Below are positions 1 through 6,550 of a stretch of DNA of 6,550 nt, one piece after another. Source of the stretch: Chloroflexota bacterium (GTDB taxonomy: Bacteria > Chloroflexota > Limnocylindria > Limnocylindrales > CSP1-4); NCBI GenBank assembly GCA_016875645.1, contig VGPE01000162.1, positions 1 to 6,550 on the forward strand, given 5' to 3'. The first letter of the stretch is position 1; every line of letters begins with the position of its first letter. The position numbers and the translations under genes were made by a program. The notes under the pieces are model-generated. The model ran no database searches, had not been told where the DNA came from, and worked only from the letters and a program-made list of their open reading frames with translations.

Positions 1-1193
1 GCGAGGCTGCCGTGGAGGATGGTCAGGCCACCGACGGGCTTGATCGGCCGTTCGATCGGGACCACCACCTGCTGGCCGGGCGTCTCCTGCGCGGCCGCGG
101 CGACCTGCGCGATCGTCCGCCCGTCCACCGTGGGGCACTCGCCGTGGAGCATGCCGGGGCGCTTGAGCAGCTCGCGCATGACCAGCGCCACGCCGCCCGC
201 GTCGTACATGTCCGAGGCGGCGAACCGGCCGCCCGGCATCATGTCCGCGATCAGCGGGGTCCGGTCGGCGATCGCGCCGAACTCGTCGATGTCGAGCGGG
301 ATGCCGAACTCGTGGGCGATCGCGAGCAGGTGCAGCACGCCGTTGGTGCTGCCGCCGGTGGCCGCGACGGACGCGATCGCGTTCTCGATGGACGCGCGGG
401 TGACGAAGCGCGACGGCCGGATGTCGTGGCGCACCAGGGTCATTGCCAGTTCGCCCACCTTGCGCGCCGCCTCGTCCTTCGCCGGGTCCTCGGCCGGGAT
501 GCCGTTGAGACCCGCCGGCGAAAGGCCCAGGAACTCCGCCATGGTGGACATGGTGTTGGCGGTGAACTGGCCGCCGCACGCGCCGGCGCCCGGGCAGGCC
601 GCGTTCTCGACCTCGTACAGCTCCTCGAGCGTGATCTTGCCCGCGCGGTACGAGCCGATCGCCTCGAAGACCGTCACGACCGTCGCCGCGCGCCGGCCCT
701 TGTAGACGCCCGGGTAGATCGTCCCATTGTAGAGGACGACCGACGGGATGTCGAGGCGGCCCAGGGCCATGATCGCGCCCGGCGTCGTCTTGTCGCACCC
801 GGTGAGGCACACGAGGCCGTCGAACAGGTGGCCGCGCGCGACCAGCTCGATCGAGTCCGCCACGACCTCACGGCTGATGAGGCTGGCCTTCATGCCCTCC
901 GAACCCATCGACACGCCGTCCGACACGGAGATCGTGTTGAACTCCATCGGCGTGCCGCCCGCGGCCCGGATGCCCTCCTTGACGAACTCCGCGAGGCGCC
1001 GCTGGTTGAAGTTGCAGGGCATCGTCTCGATCCACTGCGTCGCGACGCCCACGATCGGCTTGGCCAGGTCGTCGTCGGTGAAGCCGACTGCCTTGAGCAT
1101 GGCGCGCGCGGCGGCGCGGTCGGGGCCGTCGGTGAGTGCCGCGGAATGGCGCTTGCCGGGGTCGGTCGGGCGGCCGTAGGGCAGGTTGGTCAT
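1..1193 (-). CDS. ilvD: Dihydroxy-acid dehydratase, N-terminal 397 residues (3' end beyond window)
   Basis: IlvD converts 2,3-dihydroxy-3-methylbutanoate or -pentanoate into the 2-keto acids that lead to valine, leucine and isoleucine; it is cytoplasmic and uses an Fe-S cluster. I translated the minus strand from ATG at 1193; the frame stays open to the left edge, so about 160 residues of the usual ~560 are missing. Three cluster cysteines are visible: Cys60 in MPCN, Cys133 in TGCDK and Cys206 in GACGG. The GCDKTTPGAIMA stretch (132-143) is the IlvD/Edd signature, and Asp92, Asp134 and Lys135 fit the metal site. The GACGG...TANTM form resembles the [2Fe-2S] enzymes of plants, cyanobacteria and mycobacteria rather than the E. 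coli [4Fe-4S] type; that is an inference from motif similarity. The start is supported by GAGGGA seven bases upstream and by the family-typical N-terminus. It follows the leu genes on the same strand. Confidence 0.96.
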   Translation of the reverse strand, partial: MTNLPYGRPTDPGKRHSAALTDGPDRAAARAMLKAVGFTDDDLAKPIVGVATQWIETMPCNFNQRRLAEFVKEGIRAAGGTPMEFNTISVSDGVSMGSEGMKASLISREVVADSIELVARGHLFDGLVCLTGCDKTTPGAIMALGRLDIPSVVLYNGTIYPGVYKGRRAATVVTVFEAIGSYRAGKITLEELYEVENAACPGAGACGGQFTANTMSTMAEFLGLSPAGLNGIPAEDPAKDEAARKVGELAMTLVRHDIRPSRFVTRASIENAIASVAATGGSTNGVLHLLAIAHEFGIPLDIDEFGAIADRTPLIADMMPGGRFAASDMYDAGGVALVMRELLKRPGMLHGECPTVDGRTIAQVAAAAQETPGQQVVVPIERPIKPVGGLTILHGSL

Positions 1194-1200
1194 GGAGGCG

Positions 1201-1206
1201 TCCCTC
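1201..1206 (-). promoter_or_regulatory. Ribosome binding site of ilvD
   Basis: GAGGGA on the minus strand, seven bases before the ilvD ATG. It supports the chosen start, and its presence suggests that ilvD is translated independently of the preceding ORF. Confidence 0.6.
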
Positions 1207-1215
1207 GGGAGTTCG

Positions 1216-1581
1216 TCAGGGCTGAGTGGCCAGTGTAGGCGGCTGTCGGTCCGCGATCCGAGCGCTCCGCGCCGACCGCACGGAACGCGGGGCGCTCCAG
1301 GGCGCACCCGTGCCCTCCGTCTGGATCGCTCGGGGTTCCGGGCATCTGCTCAGATGACAGGCGGTGCGCTCTGGGCACCAATCGACAACCACCGGGCGGC
1401 TCACGTGCTGCTTGGAACGCCTTGTGCACCGGCGGTGCTGGGATTGCAGCAGGCTGTCCAGCGCCGCCGCGTGGCTCGCGATCGCCTCGGGCGAGCGATC
1501 GGACGCGCGGATCGGGTGGTACTCGACGCGACCGCTCCGCTGCTCCTCGGCCGGGCTGGCGGGAGCAGCAGGCGGAGTCAT
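1216..1581 (-). CDS. Small ORF of unknown function overlapping the protease stop (possibly a decayed gene)
   Basis: A 121-codon frame starts with an ATG that shares ATGA with the stop of the MarP-like protease, an arrangement typical of translational coupling. No Shine-Dalgarno sequence is seen before it. I do not recognise the protein. Codons of about residues 12-53 end almost always in G or C and read like a real, helix-prone protein (EAIASHAAALDSLLQ at about 32-46). After about residue 53 the codon pattern becomes irregular, with many Arg, Ser, Cys and Pro residues, and the tail runs through the hairpin at 1260-1297 and past the ilvD -10 candidate. It could be a short coupled protein, the 5' remnant of a longer gene broken by a frameshift, or chance. 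No membrane segment or known motif is visible. Confidence 0.3.
   Translation of the reverse strand: MTPPAAPASPAEEQRSGRVEYHPIRASDRSPEAIASHAAALDSLLQSQHRRCTRRSKQHVSRPVVVDWCPERTACHLSRCPEPRAIQTEGTGAPWSAPRSVRSARSARIADRQPPTLATQP
1232..1237 (-). promoter_or_regulatory. Possible -10 box of an ilvD promoter (TACACT)
   Basis: TACACT on the minus strand, 38 bases before the ilvD start, fits TANNNT and would give a leader of roughly 30 nt. No good -35 element is visible: the hexamer 17 bases upstream is CGGATC. This is inference from a short motif only. Confidence 0.35.
1260..1297. terminator. Hairpin between the small ORF/protease and ilvD; possible terminator without U-tract
   Basis: Two 12-base arms (1260-1271 and 1286-1297) are inverted repeats around a 14-base loop. 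As minus-strand RNA they form 11 of 12 pairs with one A-C mismatch; as plus-strand RNA the same position is a G-U pair. No T-run follows on either strand, so it is not a canonical intrinsic terminator. It lies about 280 bases past the protease stop and directly upstream of the ilvD -10 candidate, so it could end the upstream transcript or act as a regulatory structure. It also lies inside the last part of the small ORF at 1216-1581. Confidence 0.35.
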
Positions 1582-2756
1582 CGGACGCAGGCGCCCGTCG
1601 TGACCTCGTCGGTCTGGTCGAGCGCCGGCCCGATGGTGTCGGCCACGGATACCGGGCTCAACGCGTACGCGACGCCGGGGTCACTGCGCGCCTGTGCGAA
1701 CACGACGCCGCCCACGGTTCCGTCCTCCAGCACGAACGGCCCGCCGCTGTTGCCGCGGTGGATGCTTGCCCGCAGCTCGATCACGCGCCGCGTGACGGTG
1801 TCGTTGCCGTACAGGTTGCGACCCCACGCCTCGGGGATCACGGTGGCGACCGCGCCCGGCGTGACGGTCAGCGGGCCGCCGTTGGGAAAGCCGATGGCGG
1901 CGCCGATGTCGCCCGTCTCGGGGTCTCCATCGTGGAACGGGAGGGCCGGGGCATCGAGCGCGGGCGCGTAGAGCAGGGCGATGTCCAGGTCAGCGTCGAA
2001 CAGGACGACGAGCGCATCCTGGAAGCTGGCTTCATGGGCGCGAATCCTGACGGTCCGAGAGCCAGCGACGACGTGCGCGTTCGTCACGACGTAGTCGTCA
2101 CGCACCACAAAGCCGCTTCCCGTCAACTGGTATGAACAGGCAACGGACAGGACCTCCACCGTGGAGGGAATTGCGGTGTCGGCGATGTCGCGCGCCGTCG
2201 GGTCGTCCGGGAGGTCCGGGGCCGGCGCGGGGAACGGCTCCAGGCCCACGAAGACCTCGGGCAGCCCGGACGCGTCAAGCAGGCGGGCGAGCTCGCCGGC
2301 GATCTGGGTCGGCGGCGGGAGGACGCGGTCGAGGGTGCGTACCGCCGCCGAGCGCTGTGCCTGCATGGCCAGCGACGGCAGCGGGCCGGCCGCGAGCAGT
2401 CCGCCGGCCAGCCAGATGACGAGGACGCCCTGGCCGAGGCCAAGCGCCGCACCGGCGATGGTGTCCATGCGCCCGATGACGCCACCGATGCGCGTCCGCG
2501 CCGCAATTCCCAGCTGGGACCCGGCGGCCTCGCCCACGGCAACCAGGAGCAGCAGGCCGCCCAGGACGATGAGCGCGCGGATGGACGGATCGATGTGGTC
2601 GAGCGTCGGGCGGACGACGGGCAGCAGCTGGACCGCGACGAAGCCGCCGAGGACGGCACCCAGCAGCCCGCCCGCCTGGGGCAGCAGGCCCGATCGCATG
2701 CCCGCAAGGAACGTGACGATCAGGATGATCAGGGCGACCAGGTCGATGAAGTTCAC
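1578..2756 (-). CDS. MarP-like membrane-anchored trypsin-type serine protease (CvpA domain plus protease)
   Basis: The 392-residue protein has an N-terminal CvpA-like region of four hydrophobic segments (about 4-20, 24-47, 60-76 and 100-124), a linker, and an extracytoplasmic chymotrypsin-fold protease from about 195. The triad is His228 (TNAHVVAG), Asp258 (DLDIALL) and Ser337 (HRGNSGGPF). Cys207 and Cys390 bracket the protease domain. Mycobacterium tuberculosis MarP (Rv3671c, 397 residues), needed for acid and oxidative stress resistance, has the same layout, the triad at nearly the same positions, and a disulfide linking the equivalent cysteines, so orthology is likely; a role in envelope stress is inferred. 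The start is GTG at 2756, with no clear ribosome binding site but a GATACT box six bases upstream. It follows leuD after 76 nt and overlaps the next small ORF by ATGA. Confidence 0.9.
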   Translation of the reverse strand: MNFIDLVALIILIVTFLAGMRSGLLPQAGGLLGAVLGGFVAVQLLPVVRPTLDHIDPSIRALIVLGGLLLLVAVGEAAGSQLGIAARTRIGGVIGRMDTIAGAALGLGQGVLVIWLAGGLLAAGPLPSLAMQAQRSAAVRTLDRVLPPPTQIAGELARLLDASGLPEVFVGLEPFPAPAPDLPDDPTARDIADTAIPSTVEVLSVACSYQLTGSGFVVRDDYVVTNAHVVAGSRTVRIRAHEASFQDALVVLFDADLDIALLYAPALDAPALPFHDGDPETGDIGAAIGFPNGGPLTVTPGAVATVIPEAWGRNLYGNDTVTRRVIELRASIHRGNSGGPFVLEDGTVGGVVFAQARSDPGVAYALSPVSVADTIGPALDQTDEVTTGACVR

Positions 2757-2762
2757 ACGCGG

Positions 2763-2768
2763 AGTATC
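2763..2768 (-). promoter_or_regulatory. Possible -10 box for leaderless transcription of the protease gene
   Basis: GATACT on the minus strand ends six bases before the GTG start. Transcription would then begin at or next to the start codon, which could explain the missing ribosome binding site. No convincing -35 element was found. Read-through from leuD is the alternative. Confidence 0.22.
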
Positions 2769-2832
2769 GGGGCGGTCGCGTCAAGCTGCCGGAACAACGA
2801 TCGCAACGTGGGTGCCCGCACGCGCGGCCCGG

Positions 2833-3497
2833 TCAGGCGGGCGCCGCTCCGGCTTCGGCTTCGGCTCCGTCCGGCGTGGCGCGCAGCGTCGTGTCGACCC
2901 GCGCCGGGTGAGCCGCCTCCCAGCGCTCGATGTCGGTCAACTTCGAGAGGAGGTAGCCCAGTTCGTCGGTGCCCTTGAGGATCATCAGCTTGACGAAAGG
3001 ATCGATGTCGAACGGGAGGTCTTCATCGCCCGGCAGGTGGATCCGCTGGGCCTCGAGGTCGACGGTGACCTCGTAGGCGGGGTTCTCGGCCAGCCGCTCG
3101 AAGAGCTGGCGGTGGCGCTCGGGCTCCACGACGATCGGGAGCAGACCGTTCTTGAGCGAGTTGGTGCGGAAGATGTCCGCAAAGCTGGTCGAGATGATCG
3201 CCCGGATGCCCCATGCGAGCAGGGCCCACGGGGCGTGCTCGCGCGAGGAGCCGGCGCCGAAGTTGTCGCCGGCCAGGAGAACCTTCCGCCCCTGCATCTC
3301 CCGCCGGTTGAGCACGAAGTCGGGCTTGGGCGACCCATCGTCGTTGAAGCGCAGGTCGCAGAACAGCGCCTCCGAGAGGCCCCAGCGGTCGGTCACCTTG
3401 AGGAAGCGCGCCGGCACGATCTGGTCGGTGTCCACGTTCTCGCTTGGGAACGGGATCACGGGGCTGGTGAAGATTTCGAACGGGTCGCGCGGCGTCG

Positions 3498-3501
<4 letters not shown>
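2833..3501 (-). CDS. leuD: 3-isopropylmalate dehydratase, small subunit
   Basis: LeuD is the swivelling small subunit of isopropylmalate isomerase; with LeuC it converts 2-isopropylmalate to 3-isopropylmalate in leucine synthesis. The 222-residue protein shows NVDTDQIVPARFLK (22-35), GDNFGAGSSREHAPWAL (78-94), and a SFADIFRTNSLKNGLLP stretch (105-121), all family landmarks for substrate recognition and loop closure. It is about 20 residues longer than the E. coli protein (201); the excess is mostly an Ala/Glu-rich C-terminal tail (about 205-222) with no recognisable motif. The start is GTG at 3501, sharing GTGA with the leuC stop, and GAGGT lies six bases upstream inside leuC. This implies coupled translation giving both subunits together. 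The protease gene follows after 76 nt. Confidence 0.97.
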
Positions 3502-4958
<1,457 letters not shown>

Positions 4959-4977
4959 GGGCTCGTGAGGGTAGCAG

Positions 4978-5391
4978 TCAGTCGTCGACGATGCCCCAGG
5001 CGTCGATCTCCATCAGCAGTTCCGGGAGCGCGAGGCCCGCGACCACGATGCCGGTGCTCACCGGGTGCATGCCCTTGAACGCCTTGTTGATCTCGCCGTA
5101 CACGGCCGGCCGGAACGCGCGGTCAGTCACGTAGACGATGATCTTGACCACGTCCTGGAGCGATCCACCCGCCTTCTGCATCAGGCGGTCGATGTTGTTG
5201 AGCGCGACGCGCGTCTGCTCCGCCGGGTCCCCGATGCCGACGACGCGGCCGGTCTCGTAGCCCTCGAGATGGATGCCGGTCTGGCCCTGCATGAACACCT
5301 GGTTGCCGGCCTTGTACGCCTGGGCCCATGTCCCGGACGCCGAGAGCGAGTTCGAGTCGACCGTGACCGACCAGAGCACTTCCTTCTTCAT
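4978..5391 (-). CDS. Rid/YjgF/YER057c/UK114-family protein lacking the RidA arginine
   Basis: The 137-residue protein has the single-domain Rid fold that forms trimers with ligand sites between subunits. Seen in sequence: VFMQGQTG (32-39), the helix PAEQTRVALNNIDRLMQKAG (56-75), and the conserved strand VVKIIVYVTD (81-90). True RidA hydrolyses reactive enamine/imine intermediates released by PLP enzymes, protecting branched-chain aminotransferase among others, and needs an arginine (Arg105 in E. coli). In my hand alignment the HPVST segment (109-113) places Ser112 at that position, so this belongs more likely to one of the Rid subgroups without the arginine and may not be an imine deaminase. 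The start is ATG at 5391, chosen because AGGAGG sits six bases upstream; an upstream in-frame extension to 5541 would overlap the regulator gene and is rejected. It lies 31 nt after the regulator and 19 nt before leuC. Confidence 0.93.
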   Translation of the reverse strand: MKKEVLWSVTVDSNSLSASGTWAQAYKAGNQVFMQGQTGIHLEGYETGRVVGIGDPAEQTRVALNNIDRLMQKAGGSLQDVVKIIVYVTDRAFRPAVYGEINKAFKGMHPVSTGIVVAGLALPELLMEIDAWGIVDD

Positions 5392-5397
5392 GTCGCC

Positions 5398-5403
5398 CCT
5401 CCT
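5398..5403 (-). promoter_or_regulatory. Ribosome binding site deciding the Rid protein start
   Basis: A perfect AGGAGG on the minus strand, six bases before ATG at 5391, in the 31-nt gap after the regulator stop. It fixes the start at 5391 rather than at the longer in-frame start at 5541. Confidence 0.8.
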
Positions 5404-5422
5404 TCTGTGGTGTTCAGGCGCG

Positions 5423-6172
5423 TCAGTCTGGCAGGCGCCGGCGACGCGGATGTGCCCGAATGGCCACCTCGGAGCCGTCGATCCGCGCCCAGAGGAGCGC
5501 CGGGCCGGGCCAGGCTCCAGCTGCGCTGGCGAGGGCGTCAAGCGCGGCGCCCGGGTCGGCTGGGTACTGGGTGGCGAAGGTCTCGTGCAACGCCTGCACG
5601 AGTCGGTCGTTCGCCGATGTGTCGCGGAGGATGAGCAGCCGCGAGACCGTGGCCGGCGCGCCGAGCGGAAGCTCCGAGCCCGCTCGCAGGCCGTCCGCCT
5701 TGAGGTTGTGCCAGCGAAGCTGCTGTTCGACCCGCCGGATCTGCGACTGCGCCTCCGATGCGATGGTCACCGGCTGCCCGGGATCGTGGAGGACGAGGTC
5801 CACGACACCGCGGACGGGACGGTGCACCGGCACCTCGAGGAAGCGGAGCCACCGGCGGTGGAGCAGGCGCAGGAGTCCCTCGATCATGGGGGCCTGGTAA
5901 CGGTCGCGGATGGGCACTCCGGCGCCCGGGACGATGAGGAGTCGCAGGTCGGCCCCGAGAGCGACCGCGATCGCCTGGTACGCATCCAGGCTTGCGGCTG
6001 CGGTGCCCGACTCGATCCGGCAGACGTGCGCGCGATCGAGGCCGGCCGCCCGAGCGAGCGCCGCCTGCGAGATGCCGGCGTCCTCGCGGAGCTGCCGGAT
6101 CTGGGCGCCGAGTGCGCGGCGCAGATCGCGGTCCCGGCGGGCGACCTCGAGCTCGTGGCGCGTCCTTCCCAT
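5423..6172 (-). CDS. XRE-family HTH regulator with C-terminal PD-(D/E)XK-like domain
   Basis: The 249-residue protein starts with a basic helix, then a Cro/C1-type HTH (about 19-75): ISQAALARAAGLD (34-46) is the first helix and turn, and RAHVCRIESGT (47-57) the recognition helix, so it should bind DNA. The remaining ~165 residues are unlike a simple ligand domain. RGVVDLVLHD (121-130) followed by a strand and EAQSQIRRVEQQLRW (140-154) resembles the D...ExK core of PD-(D/E)XK proteins, with Gln142 in place of lysine; nuclease activity is doubtful and the fold is inferred. A segment around 174-230 (SRLLILRDT, ALLWARIDG) looks like a second conserved alpha/beta part. The ATG at 6172 has GAGGAGGT four bases upstream. 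It heads the cluster and probably regulates itself and the genes behind it; the three dyads upstream are candidate operators. The true target is not known. Confidence 0.85.
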   Translation of the reverse strand: MGRTRHELEVARRDRDLRRALGAQIRQLREDAGISQAALARAAGLDRAHVCRIESGTAAASLDAYQAIAVALGADLRLLIVPGAGVPIRDRYQAPMIEGLLRLLHRRWLRFLEVPVHRPVRGVVDLVLHDPGQPVTIASEAQSQIRRVEQQLRWHNLKADGLRAGSELPLGAPATVSRLLILRDTSANDRLVQALHETFATQYPADPGAALDALASAAGAWPGPALLWARIDGSEVAIRAHPRRRRLPD

Positions 6173-6176
6173 GTCG

Positions 6177-6184
6177 ACCTCCTC
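6177..6184 (-). promoter_or_regulatory. Ribosome binding site of the XRE regulator
   Basis: GAGGAGGT on the minus strand, four bases before ATG at 6172. It is a strong match and supports that start. Confidence 0.75.
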
Positions 6185-6234
6185 GTCAGGGTCGCGGTGG
6201 CGGCGCGGTTGGTGGCGCGGTTGCGTCGGCGGCG

Positions 6235-6247
6235 TGACGCACAGTCA
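6235..6247. promoter_or_regulatory. TGAC-N5-GTCA dyad, candidate operator of the regulator (copy 1)
   Basis: A 13-base inverted repeat TGAC-gcaca-GTCA lies 62-75 bases upstream of the regulator start. The minus-strand reading overlaps TTGACT (6248-6243), a -35-like hexamer, although no matching -10 is visible 16-18 bases on. The same dyad with the same spacing occurs twice more at 6401-6413 and 6474-6486. Operator function is an inference from position and recurrence. Confidence 0.4.
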
Positions 6248-6379
6248 ACGACATGGCGCTTACCTGCGGCGTATCGGCGCTCAGCGGGCGCCGGTTCGGG
6301 CGTTTCGTCCGGGCACGGGCTGTTTGCCCCTTGGGCGTTGACGTCGGCGCAACGATCGACCGCTGGGATTCGCAGATTG

Positions 6380-6421
6380 GGCCCGCCAGGCTTCGATCAT
6401 TGACTCCGCGTCAGCGCTTTG
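6380..6421. repeat. 42-bp direct repeat, copy A (contains a TGAC-N5-GTCA dyad)
   Basis: Matches 6453-6494 with three mismatches (6390, 6392 and 6419); positions 6393-6418 are a perfect 26-base match. It contains the dyad TGAC-tccgc-GTCA at 6401-6413. It lies in non-coding sequence about 210 bases upstream of the XRE regulator. Confidence 0.85.
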
Positions 6422-6452
6422 CCCGGCGCGGCCAAGAGCCGCCCCGCAACCA

Positions 6453-6494
6453 GGCCCGCCAGCCCTCGATCATTGACTCCGCGTCAGCGCTCTG
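6453..6494. repeat. 42-bp direct repeat, copy B (contains a TGAC-N5-GTCA dyad)
   Basis: Second copy, offset by exactly 73 bases from copy A, leaving a 31-base unlike spacer between them. The dyad is at 6474-6486. The copies could be operators, a partly duplicated promoter region, or members of a dispersed repeat family. Confidence 0.85.
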
Positions 6495-6503
6495 GATTCC
6501 GCG

Positions 6504-6537
6504 CCCACGGCCGCCCGACCCCCACGGCCGCCCGCCG
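6504..6537. repeat. Two tandem 17-bp C-rich units
   Basis: CCCACGGCCGCCCG occurs at 6504-6517 and again at 6521-6534, making an imperfect 17-base tandem, followed by a C-rich run to the window edge. It is simple-sequence in character and no function is evident. Confidence 0.6.
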
Positions 6538-6550
6538 CCCGACCCCCCCG

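Larger units (their letters stand above)
6173..6550. other. Non-coding region upstream of the XRE regulator
   Basis: About 380 bases with no gene that I can support on either strand; the open plus-strand frames entering from the left are antisense shadows of the regulator. It holds the regulator ribosome binding site, three TGAC-N5-GTCA dyads, the 42-bp direct repeat pair and a C-rich tandem at the edge. No clear sigma-70-type promoter with both boxes was found, though the transcription start for the whole cluster is probably here. Confidence 0.6.

Noticed and set aside
12..1238. Plus-strand open frame of 408 codons opposite ilvD
   Set aside because: The minus strand gives an unmistakable IlvD with all three cluster cysteines; the plus-strand product is an Arg/Asp/His/Ala-rich antisense shadow.
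1190..1429. Minus-strand 79-codon frame ending at the ilvD start
   Set aside because: No ribosome binding site, no motif and irregular codon use; it lies across the ilvD promoter candidate and overlaps the ilvD start.
1194..1577. T-box or leader-peptide attenuator before ilvD
   Set aside because: I found no T-box consensus and no short peptide rich in Leu, Ile or Val codons in the region.
2814..2842. Inverted GCCCGC/GCGGGC after leuD as a terminator
   Set aside because: Six-base G/C arms with a 17-base loop and no T-run are expected by chance here, and one arm lies within the leuD tail.
5273..6403. Plus-strand open frame of 376 codons opposite the regulator and Rid genes
   Set aside because: It is antisense to two well-supported genes, has no recognisable motif, and has no ribosome binding site or neighbour logic.
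6380..6494. CRISPR array
   Set aside because: Only two copies with three mismatches and one 31-base spacer, no third repeat and no cas gene; an imperfect direct repeat is the simpler reading.

Overview
The window reads as a piece of a high-GC bacterial chromosome (roughly 70% G+C by eye, with strong G/C bias at third codon positions). Every convincing gene lies on the minus strand. A CvpA/MarP-type membrane serine protease, bacterial LeuC and LeuD as separate subunits, and a [2Fe-2S]-type IlvD would fit a Chloroflexota or actinobacterial-type genome. The lineage is an inference and no marker gene settles it.

In transcription order (right to left) the layout is: a repeat-bearing non-coding stretch (6173-6550); an XRE-type regulator with a C-terminal domain that looks like a PD-(D/E)XK fold (5423-6172); a Rid/YjgF-family protein (4978-5391); leuC (3498-4958); leuD (2833-3501, overlapping leuC by GTGA); a MarP-like protease (1578-2756); a small ORF that overlaps the protease stop by ATGA (1216-1581); and ilvD (start at 1193, running off the left edge).

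The metabolic theme is branched-chain amino acid synthesis. LeuCD is isopropylmalate isomerase. IlvD makes the 2-keto acid precursors of valine, leucine and isoleucine. Rid proteins are linked to this pathway because RidA removes reactive enamine/imine intermediates. The first four genes are tightly packed (gaps of 31 and 19 nt, then an overlap), so regulator-rid-leuC-leuD looks like one transcription unit. The protease may be cotranscribed or have its own leaderless promoter. ilvD has its own plausible -10 box and ribosome binding site.

The least ordinary parts are the promoter region of the regulator, the small ORF, and the Rid protein. The promoter region carries three copies of a TGAC-N5-GTCA dyad, two of them inside a 42-bp direct repeat. 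The small ORF between the protease and ilvD appears to lose its coding character along its length. The Rid protein lacks the arginine expected in true RidA. I saw no CRISPR array, tRNA, rRNA, insertion sequence or phage gene.
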